Origin: Streptomyces brevispora
Lineage (GTDB): Bacteria; Actinomycetota; Actinomycetes; Streptomycetales; Streptomycetaceae
Assembly: GCF_007829885.1 (NCBI RefSeq)
Contig: NZ_VIWW01000002.1
Coordinates: 620,001-684,000, forward strand
Length of the DNA stretch: 64,000 nucleotides
Direction: 5' to 3'
How positions within the stretch are numbered: the first letter of the stretch is position 1; each line of letters begins with the position of its first letter. The translations under genes and the position numbers were made by a program. The notes under the pieces are model-generated. The model did no database searches. It saw only the letters and a list, made by a program, of their open reading frames with translations, and had not been told where the DNA came from. This document shows, piece after piece, positions 16,749-25,802 of the stretch.

Positions 16749-18131
16749 TCAGGCCGTTCTGTCGGCGTCGGCTTCCGGGCTGATCAGGTCCGCGACCAGA
16801 TCCGTGACGTCGTCGAGTTCCTCCAGGGCCTTCAAGGACTCCATGAGCTTCTCGATCCGACTGTCCGGGAGCGGGTATGCCGTGGCCGCCAGGCAGTCTC
16901 GCAACCTGCGGTCGTGATAGCCCTGGGAGAGGGCGTTCCCCGGGAAGCCCGGCGCAATGTCGAGCCCGAAACGCTGCTCGGAACCCTGGCTGACGACGAT
17001 GAGGTCAGCCGCGCTGTGGCCTCGGGTGTCAAGCGCAGGGTCTGCGGTGACGTGCACCCGAGCGGCCAGGTCACCGACCTCCTTCCCGGTCACGGCCGTC
17101 GGAGTGAAGTGCTCCAACCTGGAGGAGCCGCGGAGGAACGCATTGGCGACGCAGAACCGAGCACTGAACTGGCCGTCGACCCTCGGGTTGGTGCCGGGTG
17201 CGAACGGATGCCCCACCAGCCGGTAGGCGTACGGCGGGAGCACTACTTCGACCCGGTCGATCCGATCGGCGAGGATTCCCGACCGGCGAGCCTGCAGGGC
17301 CAGCTCGGTCACCCCTTGTGTGAGGCCGCAACTGGGGTATTTCTTGAACATCGTCCCCGTCAGCGCATAGTGATCGCCCAGCTCCTCGACGAAGGTGGTT
17401 GCGTCGACCTGGCCCCGCCCGTACAGGTGGGTGTACCCGTAGACGCCGTCCAGGAAGTTGTGGGGGCCGGTGAGCCCTCGCAGGGCCCAGAGCGCGCAGG
17501 TCACGCCTGCCTCGGCGGCCCAGCCCTGGATGAGTCGCACGGCGAGGGAGCCGTCCACGTTGCTCTGGAAGCTCCCGCCGGCGCGATTGAAGGCCAGGCC
17601 GAGGGCCGCCAGTAGCTGGTCTCCCGACAGTCCGAGGATGCGGCCGACCGTTGCGGTGGCGGCGAGCGGGGCGACGACGCCGGTCGGGTCCAAACCGTCG
17701 TACAGGGCCTCGGTCAGGTTGAGCCGCGATCCCAGTTCGGCGCCGACCGCGACGGCTGTGACGAACTCCTCGCCGCTGACCCCGCCGCGGAACTCGGCGG
17801 CGGCCAAGGCGGCGGGGACCAGCGAGGAGCCGAGGTGGAGGCCGGGTTCCATGGCGTCGCAGTAGTCGAGCGCACGAGCCATGACTCCGTTGAGCAGCGC
17901 AGCCGAGGCGGCCGGCAGGCGGTCTCCGTGGACGAGTGAGGTGGCCTGTGGGGCACCACCGTTCTCGAGCAGGAGTCCTCTCAGCTCTCGGCACCCGTCT
18001 TCACCGGCTCCGGCCACCGTGGTGCCGAGCACAGTGGTGATCATGGTGCGGACGATGCGTCGGGCTTCGAGGTCGATCTCGTCAAGTCGCGTCGACCGCA
18101 CGAAGTCGATCAGCTGTTCCGTAGGGGACAC
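16749..18131 (-). CDS. MmgE/PrpD family protein
   Basis: A 460-residue protein of the MmgE/PrpD superfamily (2-methylcitrate dehydratase, cis-aconitate decarboxylase and related lyases). Visible family features: the helical N-terminal domain with ALLNGVMARALDYCDAME and GLHLGSSLVPAALAAAE, SGEEFVTAVAVGAELGSRLN, KYPSCGLTQGVTELALQA and a C-terminal TPLxP-type region (FPGNALSQGYHDRRLRDC). The substrate cannot be read from the sequence. A tricarboxylic or dicarboxylic acid is likely, because the next gene, 34 bases downstream in the direction of the operon's start, is an MFS carboxylate/metabolite-type transporter on the same strand. Full length and no defects visible. Confidence 0.88.
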   Translation of the reverse strand: MSPTEQLIDFVRSTRLDEIDLEARRIVRTMITTVLGTTVAGAGEDGCRELRGLLLENGGAPQATSLVHGDRLPAASAALLNGVMARALDYCDAMEPGLHLGSSLVPAALAAAEFRGGVSGEEFVTAVAVGAELGSRLNLTEALYDGLDPTGVVAPLAATATVGRILGLSGDQLLAALGLAFNRAGGSFQSNVDGSLAVRLIQGWAAEAGVTCALWALRGLTGPHNFLDGVYGYTHLYGRGQVDATTFVEELGDHYALTGTMFKKYPSCGLTQGVTELALQARRSGILADRIDRVEVVLPPYAYRLVGHPFAPGTNPRVDGQFSARFCVANAFLRGSSRLEHFTPTAVTGKEVGDLAARVHVTADPALDTRGHSAADLIVVSQGSEQRFGLDIAPGFPGNALSQGYHDRRLRDCLAATAYPLPDSRIEKLMESLKALEELDDVTDLVADLISPEADADRTA

Positions 18132-18165
18132 CAGGGCTCCTCGCTGTGGAGAGTTTGTCGGGCGG

Positions 18166-19596
18166 TCAGGCCACCGTCGCGACGGACGGCGAACTCGGCC
18201 TGTGTTCCTCGGTGATCTCCTCCAGGGACTTGCCTGTGGTCTTGGGGCCGAAGATCCAGACCAGGACGGCCGTGACGACGTAGAGGGTGACGGACAGCAG
18301 GACGACGGCTGTGCCTCCGAAGTTGTCCAGGATCGCGATGCCGAGGAAGGGGATCGCGACGGCGCAGAGGCGTCCGGTGCCGTAGCAGAGCCCGATCGCG
18401 GTGGTGCGCAGTCTGGTGGGGAAGACCTCCGAGCCGTACATGTTGATGGAACTGGTCTGCACGTTGGAGAGGAACCCGATCGCGAAGCCCGCGGCCATGA
18501 TCATCAGGCTGCCGATCCCGAAGCCGAAGAAGAGGCCGGCTGCGGCTGTGCCCAGACCGGTGGCGATGCAGACGGTCCGCCTTTCGTACCGTTCGGCGAT
18601 GAGTGCGGCGGTGAACGCTCCGAGCGGGTATCCGATCGCCATGACAGCCGTGTAGAGCAGGGAGCTCTTCAGGTCGTAGCCCTTGTCGGCCAGCAGGAGC
18701 GGGGTGAGCGAGCTGAAGCCGTAGTAGGCGAGAACGTTGAGCGTCCACAGTGCGCCGACGGCGATCATGGCTCTGCGAGCACCGCGTTTGAAGAGGTCGG
18801 AGACCCGTGCTCGGTCCTCGCCGTGGTGCGCGGCTGCCTGGGACACGGTGACCGGCACGGGCGGAAGCGGCTTTCCGGTACTGGCGGCGATCTCCTTCTC
18901 GATCTTGGTCACCAAGGCGTCGGCCTCGTCGAGGCGACCGACCGAGGCGAGCCAGCGCGGCGACTCGGGCAGACCACGACGGAACCAGAGCAGGGCGATG
19001 ATGCCGCTGGCACCGATGACCAACAGCCAGCGCCACCCCTCGATGAGGAAGTGGCTCTCCGCGAGGGGCGCTCCGATCAGGGCGATCACCGGGTAGGCGA
19101 TGAAGGCCATGGTGAACGCGTAGCCGATGTGACGGCCTCGGCGCTGCGGCGGGATGAACTCCGCGAGGTACGCCGGGATGAGGGCTGCCTCCGCGCCGGC
19201 GCCGATGCCGGCGATGAAGCGGCAGGCGACCAGCACCCAGAGGTTGGGGGAGATAGCGGCGACCAGGCTGAAGATCAGGTAGATGGTCAGGTTGATGAGG
19301 AACATGCGCCGTCGGCCGATTCGGTCGGCGAGGCGCCCCAGGGTCAGGGCGCCGAAGAACATGCCCAGGAACACCGAAGCGATGAGGCTGGCGGTTTCGA
19401 AGCTGTTGAGCTGCCACATCGGGCCGAGGACCGCGGCGAGCACTCCGCCGAGGAAGACCTCGTAGTACTCGTAGAAGGCGCCGATCCCGACCAGCACGGT
19501 GAGTTTCCAGTGCCACCGGCCGACCGGCAGTCGGTCGAGCCGCGCGGCCGGCGACGGTGCATCGGGAGCACCCGTGGCATGTGGGGTAGCAGTCAC
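18166..19596 (-). CDS. MFS transporter (metabolite:H+ symporter type)
   Basis: The protein has about 476 residues and 12 predicted transmembrane segments. The MFS signature loop between helices 2 and 3 is GRLADRIGRRRMFLIN, and its repeat in the second half is AALIAERYERRTVC. RFIAGIGAGAEAALIPAYLA and EFIPPQRRGRHIGY are typical of the sugar/aromatic-acid/carboxylate symporter subfamily. I place the start at the GTG ending at 19596 (VTATPHATG), because the N-terminal part of the longer frame has no ribosome-binding site and is not MFS-like. It shares its strand with the MmgE/PrpD gene (34-bp gap), so they form a likely uptake-and-conversion pair. Confidence 0.85.
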   Translation of the reverse strand: MTATPHATGAPDAPSPAARLDRLPVGRWHWKLTVLVGIGAFYEYYEVFLGGVLAAVLGPMWQLNSFETASLIASVFLGMFFGALTLGRLADRIGRRRMFLINLTIYLIFSLVAAISPNLWVLVACRFIAGIGAGAEAALIPAYLAEFIPPQRRGRHIGYAFTMAFIAYPVIALIGAPLAESHFLIEGWRWLLVIGASGIIALLWFRRGLPESPRWLASVGRLDEADALVTKIEKEIAASTGKPLPPVPVTVSQAAAHHGEDRARVSDLFKRGARRAMIAVGALWTLNVLAYYGFSSLTPLLLADKGYDLKSSLLYTAVMAIGYPLGAFTAALIAERYERRTVCIATGLGTAAAGLFFGFGIGSLMIMAAGFAIGFLSNVQTSSINMYGSEVFPTRLRTTAIGLCYGTGRLCAVAIPFLGIAILDNFGGTAVVLLSVTLYVVTAVLVWIFGPKTTGKSLEEITEEHRPSSPSVATVA

Positions 19597-19750
19597 TGTG
19601 CGGCCTTTCAGGAGGAGGGGGACGCCGGTCTGCTTGACCGAGGGGTGGTGGGTGACGCAATGCCCCACCACCCTTCGACGTGATCGTCGTCACCGATGGG
19701 CATCACTGTGACCCGGAATGCATTTCAGTGACATGTCGATTGCAGGTGAC

Positions 19751-20318
19751 GTTCAACAGCTCGGTGTCAGGCCCGGAATGAGGTCGGCCGGGGCGGCTGC
19801 GCAAGCGCGGTGACAGCGGCTCTGAGGCCCCGGGTGAGGGCGGCGTTCACCTCGACCGCGGTGGGACCGGTGAGTGTGGCGGCCAGGTGGGCGTCGGGGC
19901 GGATCACCCACACCTCGTCGGGCTTGATGCCCAGCCTCGCGGCGCCGCCCTCGGCCAGGTCCGCGCTGCGGTGCACGGGCACGGCACGGCCCAGGTCGAG
20001 CAGCTCCCGGTGCAGCGTGTCACGACAAGCCGCTGGCCGGCGATCCGCTCGTCGAGCACCTGCTCGGTGCGGGTCTGGGAGAGGTTGACGAACGGCGGAA
20101 AGACGCTGCCGTCGTCGGTGTACTTGGTGCAGAAGAGCCGTGCTCGCGGTAGAACGTGCGAGCACGGCTCCAGGTCAGCCCCTCCTGCGCGATCTGCCGT
20201 CCGGCTCCGTCGAGGGTGTCCCAGATGTCGAGGATGTCGCGCTGCTGGGTGATCGCCTTGGAGCCGACCGGATTGCGCTCGGGACGCAGGTCCAACCCGA
20301 TGGTGGACAGATCCGTTT
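19751..20318 (-). repeat. Direct repeat copy A, internally deleted
   Basis: This segment is nearly identical to 28291-29857 in the same orientation, starting with GTTCAACAGCTCGGTGTCAG in both. A block of about 1.0 kb of copy B (about 28559-29566) is absent here; the junction is near 20022. By eye only a handful of mismatches separate the shared parts, so the duplication is fairly recent. The two copies flank the hydroxyquinol gene block. Confidence 0.85.
19767..20318 (-). pseudogene. Remnant of an FAD-dependent aromatic hydroxylase (copy A)
   Basis: The remnant keeps pieces of the N-terminal part (STIGLDLRPERNPVGSKAIT, then DILDIWDTLDGAGRQIAQEG) and the C-terminal end (ELLDLGRAVPVHRSADLAEG, KPDEVWVIRPDAHLAATL) of the intact gene at 28307-29956. 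The FAD GxGxxG start and the whole central domain are missing. A one-base loss in the segment GAGCCGTGC (GAGTTCGTGC in the intact copy) adds a frameshift. It cannot make an enzyme. Confidence 0.9.
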
Positions 20319-20553
20319 GCTGTGCAGACCCCTTTGCCGCTGCCGACACCGAGCAGAAGGGCGCGATCGTCACGGCAGCGGTCTCGGCCGGGCTGATGTG
20401 GCGCTGCCCGAAGTGTCGGCGGACGAACCCCCGTGCCGCGACGAGCTGAGAGGGCCCCTGACGGCTGCCGCACCGCCGGTCGGCCAGCCAGCCGGAAAGC
20501 ATGCAGGTGGCCGCTTTGCTCCCAGGGCAGTTCCCCGCGTTGGAGGGACCGCG

Positions 20554-20967
20554 ATGATCAGCACGTACCCTCCCGCACCCCAGCACCTTCGGGCTGCGTG
20601 CCTGCATCCCGACGGCCATCTCATAGGAAACGTCAGCGCCGCGACGCTCCAGGTCTACCTGGACGACGACCTGGTCTACCGCAACGACGGCGACCGCTAC
20701 CGGCTGCCTCCGGGGACCGCCCAGAAGAAGTGGCGTCGGACCGTACTTCATCACCGGCGCGGGATCCTGAGCGACGCCCAGCGGGCCGCCGTCGGCTGGC
20801 CGACCAGCGCCTCCCTGGCCCGGCTCAGCCTCGTCGAGTACCGGGATGCCGCCGGCAATCCCCGTACCATCAACGGCGACGACGGCCGCACCGGCCCCAG
20901 CATCGCCCCCACCTCACCACCGCTGGCAGCTCATAGGCACCCTCATGACTTCGCTCATCCTGTTTGA
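20554..20967 (+). CDS. Hypothetical protein (137 aa), possibly phage-derived
   Basis: GGAGGG (20542-20547) precedes the ATG at 20554 with ideal spacing. The protein has LPPGTAQKKWRRTVLHHRRG, SDAQRAAVGWPTSASLARLS and LVEYRDAAGNPRTINGDD, with no membrane segment. The last stretch overlaps the start of a broken PAPS-reductase-like gene and is Pro/His-rich, so the natural end may be altered. The pairing with a PAPS-reductase-like gene is reminiscent of actinophage or integrative-element modules. A short fragment with a CPKC knuckle (LMWRCPKCRRTNPRAATS) lies just upstream at about 20390-20449. No function assigned. Confidence 0.5.
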   Translation: MISTYPPAPQHLRAACLHPDGHLIGNVSAATLQVYLDDDLVYRNDGDRYRLPPGTAQKKWRRTVLHHRRGILSDAQRAAVGWPTSASLARLSLVEYRDAAGNPRTINGDDGRTGPSIAPTSPPLAAHRHPHDFAHPV

Positions 20968-21640
20968 CCACCACCTCGACGAGACCCCGCACCCACCTCG
21001 CCGACGCCCTCCCGCACCCCGGCGGACGTGGTAGCCGCGGACACGTTGGCAGCCTTCCGCGCAGCTTCGCACAAGTCGCTCTCCTACGGCCTCGGCCTCG
21101 ACTCGACAGCCCTACTTCTGGCAATCCTCGACGATCCCGCCAGCTTCGGCATCGCCGAGGACTTCTCCAGCTGTCCGCGGTGACCGGTTTGACCGCTTCG
21201 AGATTCCCGACATGATCGCCGATGTCCAGGACCACGTGCTGCCCCGGCTCCGGCAGAGGGGTCGTCCGGTACGCGCAGGTCGTCCGCGCCGGGCGTCGGG
21301 AGGGAATCGGCGTCGAGGTCGTGTCCGACACCACGAATCCCGGGAAGGTGTTCAGCCGCGGCCAATGGACGCTCATGGGCGAGCTGGAGGCCAACGGCAC
21401 GGTCCCCCAATACGCCGACGGTCACCGGTGCAGCTTAAAATTCAAGGCCTCCCATATTGATCGCTTCCAGCTCGACCAGGCCGGCGGCCAGACGGCCGGC
21501 AAGCTCTTCGGCTGCAATGCCGACGAGTACAAGCGGACGGCCGAAGCCGATAAGCACCAGACCCGCCGCGCCAAGAAGGCCGGCACCCGGACCTCGGCGG
21601 TCGTTCGCAAGGTGACCGTCCCGCCAGGTGCAGCACGGCG
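20945..21640 (+). pseudogene. Frameshifted PAPS-reductase-like (PP-loop ATPase family) gene
   Basis: Pieces of one protein lie in order in different frames: MTSLILFDHHLDETP (from 20945), ADTLAAFRAASHKSLSYGLG, LDSTALLLAILDDPASFGIA, DRFEIPDMIADVQDHVLPRL, VEVVSDTTNPGKVFSRGQWT, LMGELEANGTVPQYADGHRC and LFGCNADEYKRTAEADK. SYGLGLDSTA corresponds to the SGGxDS PP-loop. At least three frameshifts separate the pieces (near 20985, 21180 and 21255), so the gene is dead. Related proteins in Streptomyces and its phages are PAPS-reductase-fold enzymes of mostly unknown substrate. Confidence 0.65.
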
Positions 21641-21698
21641 TTCGCCGCAGTGGAGACAACGGGGCCCGCGACCGAGACGGGGCTCGTGATGGCTCGTC

Positions 21699-22268
21699 CT
21701 ACGAGCACACGGGCGGAAACAACGCCGCACCACCTTCACTGACCAACAGCAACGGGAGTCCCTGAGCGGTGCGGCCGCGGGCGTTGGCCAGTCGTCCCAT
21801 CTCACTGTGGTGAAACACGAGGGGCAGCCGTGCACGGTCCGCCCGCAGCGCCTCGATTTTGAGCAAGACAATCACGTGGTCGCCGGCGTCGATCTCCTGG
21901 TAGACCGAGCAGTCGAACACGGCTGCGGCACCGTCGATGAATATCGCACCTTCGACGGTCCTCTTCCACCCAACATCGCGGAACCTGTCGCCCCGTCCCG
22001 CGAGGGCTCGGCAGGCCGCCGCCTGGTCCTCGGCGAAAATACTGATGCCCAACCGGGGCAGGTCCCGCAGGAAGGGCCACGTCGACGACGTCTTCTGCAC
22101 GCAGACCGACACCAGGGCGGGGTCGAGGGAGACCGAGGTGAAGGAGCTCACGGCCATGCCAGCAGGCTCGTCCTCGATGCAGCCGCACACAGCCACGACA
22201 CCGCTGGGGAAGCAGGCGAAGGCATGTCGCAGTTCGGTCGGGTCGGCCGACAACGGGCGCAAGTTCAT
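21699..22268 (-). CDS. Flavin reductase of a two-component monooxygenase
   Basis: A 189-residue protein of the flavin_reductase-like split-barrel family. Landmarks: the N-terminal helix LRHAFACFPSGVVAVCG, then AVSSFTSVSLDPALVSVCVQ with SSTWPFLRDLPRLGISIFAE, and DHVIVLLKIEALRADRARLP. These are the usual FMN/FAD-binding and strand elements of HpaC-like reductases that pass reduced flavin to a separate oxygenase. The luciferase-like monooxygenase two genes away on the same strand is the natural partner. The gene is the last of the minus-strand group starting at 24433. Confidence 0.88.
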   Translation of the reverse strand: MNLRPLSADPTELRHAFACFPSGVVAVCGCIEDEPAGMAVSSFTSVSLDPALVSVCVQKTSSTWPFLRDLPRLGISIFAEDQAAACRALAGRGDRFRDVGWKRTVEGAIFIDGAAAVFDCSVYQEIDAGDHVIVLLKIEALRADRARLPLVFHHSEMGRLANARGRTAQGLPLLLVSEGGAALFPPVCS

Positions 22269-22350
22269 AGGGATGTGTCCTTCATGGATTCACGGTCCGG
22301 CGTGACGGCGTCACGCCGGACGGGACGGTCGACGCGTGGTCGAGGAAGGC

Positions 22351-23382
22351 CTAGGGCGTGAGAACGACGTGCTCGCTGACCCACGCGATGACGGCGTCAA
22401 GCACCTGGTCGTTGTTGCGTTCAAGCATCATGAGATGGCCGTTGCCGTGGATCCCGAGGTCACCAAGTTGAAGGTGGTCGACGTTCTCGCACCCGGCTTG
22501 GCGCAGGAAGGCGACAGTGCCGGCGTCCATGGGCCCGGCCAAGGACTGCTCGCCGGTGACGATCGCGATCGGCGTGTCGGTGAGGCCCGGCAGGCGACGG
22601 GGTGGGGCGGCTTGCAGTCGCATCGGAGGCTCCGAGTCGGTGGCCTGGACGTTGATCAGGTCGATTGCGGCGGCCAACGGTGCCGGGTCGTAGTTCATCC
22701 GGCAGGCGGCGAGCCCCCACGGGAGCGGGAACGGCCCGCTCGGACCCAGCGGCTCCAGTGCCACAATGGCCCGCACAAGGTCGGGCCGTTCGTCGGCCAT
22801 CAGCCATCCAGCCGGGCCGCCGGCGGAGTTGGTGATGATGATGGCCGGACCGATCCGATCCAGGAGCTCCGCTCCTCGCCTCCGCATCAGCTCGTGGTCG
22901 TGCGCAAGGTCGGGCATTGGTCCTTGGGAGGCCAGGAGCTGGGCGAGTGCGGGGTCGTCCGCAAGGCCGGTGCCTGGCCATTGGGTGTGCTCGGGGTTGT
23001 TCGCTCCGGCGAACATGACGCCGAGCGTCTCCACCGAGGAGGGCATCGGCGAGGGGCCGGTGATAGCGGGACGGACCGGGGAACGGCCCTGTCCCGGGCG
23101 GTCGAGGGTGTAGACGGAGAAGCCGCGCTGGAGCAGGAGCGTCCGCCAGCCGGGTCGGCCATCGGGAGTCGACATCCAGTCCAGGCCCTGGCCCCCACCA
23201 CCGTGGATCAGGACGACCGGGTAAGCCTGCGTCTGCTCCTCCGGCACCTGGAAGTCGACAAAGAGTTGTGTGCCGTCGACAAGCGTCTGACCCTCGCTCT
23301 CCTGGTACGTGACGCCGACCCAGAAATACCCCTGCTGGGCGAGGCGCACAGCGCTCGTCACGGGCTTGGACTCAGCCTGCAT
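22351..23382 (-). CDS. Alpha/beta hydrolase
   Basis: A 343-residue alpha/beta-hydrolase fold protein: oxyanion-hole region VVLIHGGGGQGLDW, DRPGQGRS strand-turn, nucleophile elbow IIITNSAGGPAGWLM (S in an N-S-A-G-G turn rather than the usual GxSxG), and a late HGNGHLMMLERNND segment carrying the probable catalytic histidine. No signal peptide. It overlaps the upstream luciferase-like monooxygenase gene by 11 bases, so it is co-translated with it. In this setting it may hydrolyse an ester or ring-cleavage product that feeds the hydroxyquinol route; the substrate is unknown. Confidence 0.85.
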   Translation of the reverse strand: MQAESKPVTSAVRLAQQGYFWVGVTYQESEGQTLVDGTQLFVDFQVPEEQTQAYPVVLIHGGGGQGLDWMSTPDGRPGWRTLLLQRGFSVYTLDRPGQGRSPVRPAITGPSPMPSSVETLGVMFAGANNPEHTQWPGTGLADDPALAQLLASQGPMPDLAHDHELMRRRGAELLDRIGPAIIITNSAGGPAGWLMADERPDLVRAIVALEPLGPSGPFPLPWGLAACRMNYDPAPLAAAIDLINVQATDSEPPMRLQAAPPRRLPGLTDTPIAIVTGEQSLAGPMDAGTVAFLRQAGCENVDHLQLGDLGIHGNGHLMMLERNNDQVLDAVIAWVSEHVVLTP

Positions 23383-24433
23383 TGCGCGCTCGCAGGACAG
23401 GCATGACCTCCCGCGCGAACAGGCGGGTCTGGTCGGGGGTGAAGGTCTCGACGAGCAGGCGGCGCGCGCCGGTTGCGTCGAGTGCCTCCTGGAGCTGGTC
23501 GATGATCTGGTCCGGCGTGCCGACTACCGTGAGTGCAGGGCGGTCCTTCTTCTTGTCAATCGCGAACTCGCCGTCGCTCTTGGGGACCGAGCGGCCGTTG
23601 GAGGCGTAGTGCGCCATGAACTGATTGAACGTGTTGGCGAAGACGTCACAGTTGGCTTCAGCCTCGGCCTCGGTCTCGCCGATCGCGATGAAGCGCTCCA
23701 CCATCATGTTGGCCGCTGACCGATCGTGACCGTGCTCGTTGGAGACCTGGAGGTAGTAGTCAAGCGCCTCCTTGTGGGACTGGTCGGTGCCGAAGTTGCG
23801 CATCACGCTCCAGCCGTACCCGCCGGCGACCGCCATGCTTTCGAGGCTGCCGGATGCCAGCCAGATCGGGAACTCCTCCTGGAGCGGGCGGGTGGCGATC
23901 GAGGTCGGCCTCGTGACCTTGAAGTACTTGCCATCGAAGGTGACGTCGTGCTCGCTGAGCAGGAGTCGGACGAGCTCGAGGGACTCCAGCCATGCCTCCT
24001 TGAGATCCGCTTCGCTGAGGTCGCGCCCCAGCGCGATGCGTGCCTCGCCCGGCGCGCCTCGTCCTATGCCCAGCTCGAACCGACCGCCGCTGAGCAGGTC
24101 GAGGGTGCCGGCCTCCTCGGCCACCCGAATGGGGTTGTACAGCGGCAGGATCGTGACTGCCGTGCCGAGGCGGATCGTGCTGGTCTTCACGGCCGCCGCC
24201 GCGATCAGCAGGTGCGGCGAGGGACAGGTCATCAGTGGCGCGTGGTGCTCGGTGACGGTCAGACCATCGAATCCGAGCTCTTCGGCGAGCTGGGCGAACT
24301 CGACGAAGTCGTCGATCTGCCGCTTCTGCCAGGTGGGGTTGTGCACATCCGGCACCCGGTCGGTGGTGTGCAGACCTAGACCGTACTGGTGTACGAACTT
24401 GATGCCGTTCGTGTCGTCGCTGATGGCGCCCAT
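23372..24433 (-). CDS. LLM-class (luciferase-like) flavin-dependent monooxygenase
   Basis: A 353-residue luciferase-like TIM-barrel oxygenase that uses reduced flavin supplied by a separate reductase. Recognisable blocks: FAQLAEELGFDGLTVTEHHA, LLIAAAAVKTSTIRLGTAVT, PLYNPIRVAEEAGTLDLLSG and GRFELGIGRG. The start at 24433 is favoured by GGAG at ideal spacing; a longer frame to 24475 lacks this. With the flavin reductase at 21699-22268 it would make a two-component monooxygenase, and the alpha/beta hydrolase gene overlaps it. The substrate is unknown; an aromatic ring hydroxylation or Baeyer-Villiger-type oxidation would fit the neighbours. Confidence 0.88.
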   Translation of the reverse strand: MGAISDDTNGIKFVHQYGLGLHTTDRVPDVHNPTWQKRQIDDFVEFAQLAEELGFDGLTVTEHHAPLMTCPSPHLLIAAAAVKTSTIRLGTAVTILPLYNPIRVAEEAGTLDLLSGGRFELGIGRGAPGEARIALGRDLSEADLKEAWLESLELVRLLLSEHDVTFDGKYFKVTRPTSIATRPLQEEFPIWLASGSLESMAVAGGYGWSVMRNFGTDQSHKEALDYYLQVSNEHGHDRSAANMMVERFIAIGETEAEAEANCDVFANTFNQFMAHYASNGRSVPKSDGEFAIDKKKDRPALTVVGTPDQIIDQLQEALDATGARRLLVETFTPDQTRLFAREVMPVLRARNAG

Positions 24434-24596
24434 CGAGTGTGCTCCATTATTTCTGGGATGTGTTGGGTGTCTCACGCTAGGAGGGTCTGGATGAACCTCC
24501 GATCCGCGTTGCGACGTGCCGATCCGTAATGCGACCCCAGTTGTGTGTGGGGGGGCGATGACACTGCCCGTGGGCCGGAACGCAGTGGACTTGCCA

Positions 24597-24650
24597 GGGA
24601 CAAGACCGCAGGACCTGCCCTGGTCAGGGCAGGTCCTGCGGTCTTGTCCC
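24597..24650 (-). terminator. Perfect 25-bp hairpin with a 4-base loop
   Basis: The arm 24597-24621 is exactly complementary to 24626-24650, with the loop GGTC. It lies in the 313-bp gap after the AraC-type gene's stop (24747, minus strand) and upstream of the monooxygenase operon, so it probably ends the regulator transcript and insulates the operon. A T-tract is not present, as is usual for actinomycete terminators. Confidence 0.8.
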
Positions 24651-24746
24651 TACGACTTGCTGCCTGCTGATCAGCAGAGCGGCTCCGCGGTCCCCCATGC
24701 GACTCACCCGCTCAGTACGCACTGCCGCGCATGCGCGGGGGCTGTC

Positions 24747-25760
24747 CTACCGGGTCGCAGACTCACGCAGAGTCACCAACGGCGGGACGCCATAGCGCTC
24801 CCGGTATGCGCCGGCGAAGCGAGGCACGTGGGTGAAACCCGAGCGGTAAGCGATCTCGGCGACCGTCTTCCCCGCCCCCGCAGCCAGGTCGTTGTGCGCA
24901 TGCTCCAACCGAACCCGTTGCACGTATTCTCGCGGTGACAGGCCGACGTACTCGCGGAAATGTCGCTGCAGAGCCCGCGCGCTAACCCCCGCCACCGAGC
25001 AGAGCCGACTCAACGACAGATCGCCGGCAGGCTCTTGCTCGATGAGTTCGACCGCGCGCTTCAGTGACTGGGGGCGAAATCCATTGACCTGTCCTTGGTT
25101 GAGCCACTCCGAGTAGTTGTTCGGCTGGGCCAACAGCAGCCCCGTCATGAGGAAGTCTGGCCACGGGTTGGCCTCTGCTCCTACGGCGCTGAGGCCTGAG
25201 GCTTCATCCAAATCCTCCAGCAGCACCTTGACCCCCCTGACCCAGGATGCGAGGGCGGGTCGGGTCAGGTCCATGTCTATCTGGAACCGGATCGGCTTGG
25301 TGACCGGCCTGTCGAGCATCCGCTCGAGGTTCCGGTCCAGGGCGAAACGCTCGATGCCGACGTGCACTTGCGCGTACCCGTCGCTGAGGTGCATGCCGGC
25401 GACCATCTGCGGCGACAGAATCACCGCTCGCGTGGCCGAGCAGAGCGCCTGCTCATTGGCTACAGTCACCTGGTTGGTGCCTGCAAGCGCGAAGCTCACG
25501 ACGTAGTTGGACTCTTGTCGAGTGAAATCGACGGCCAACTCGCTGCCGACGGTGTGGGCGTAGACGAGCTTCACTGGTCCGAGCGTGGTCGCCGAAAGCG
25601 ACGCTCGCGTGATGGCGGCAAGTTGACGGCGAGGCGTCTTGAACTTGCATTCGGTGAGCCAAGCCGGGGCGCTCGCCTCGAGGGCCTCCAACTCGGCGTC
25701 TTCCATCACGCTGAATCGGCGTAGCGGTGTCCTTGTCAGCAATCCTGCCCTGGTCGCCAT
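24747..25760 (-). CDS. AraC-family transcriptional regulator
   Basis: A 337-residue regulator with an N-terminal AraC-binding-like cupin domain (ESNYVVSFALAGTNQVTVA; LSPQMVAGMHLSDGY) and two C-terminal helix-turn-helix motifs (about residues 235-330: LSLSRLCSVAGVSARALQRH, then FREYVGLSPREYVQRVRLEH and TVAEIAYRSGFTHVPRFAGA). The ATG at 25760 lies about ten bases after GAGGTGAG; a TTG six bases earlier is possible. It sits between the monooxygenase and hydroxyquinol genes, all on the same strand, and is the best candidate for an effector-responsive activator of these catabolic genes. Confidence 0.9.
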   Translation of the reverse strand: MATRAGLLTRTPLRRFSVMEDAELEALEASAPAWLTECKFKTPRRQLAAITRASLSATTLGPVKLVYAHTVGSELAVDFTRQESNYVVSFALAGTNQVTVANEQALCSATRAVILSPQMVAGMHLSDGYAQVHVGIERFALDRNLERMLDRPVTKPIRFQIDMDLTRPALASWVRGVKVLLEDLDEASGLSAVGAEANPWPDFLMTGLLLAQPNNYSEWLNQGQVNGFRPQSLKRAVELIEQEPAGDLSLSRLCSVAGVSARALQRHFREYVGLSPREYVQRVRLEHAHNDLAAGAGKTVAEIAYRSGFTHVPRFAGAYRERYGVPPLVTLRESATR

Positions 25761-25802
25761 TGGCAATGCTCACCTCTTCCGCCAACGCTCGGAACCCGAT
25801 CG

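Noticed and set aside
19767..20754. Hydroxylase copy A as a functional second enzyme
   Set aside because: The FAD-binding start and central domain are missing and there is a frameshift.
22336..23406. 356-codon plus-strand ORF opposite the alpha/beta hydrolase
   Set aside because: Antisense of an enzyme with clear motifs; composition is typical of a shadow frame.
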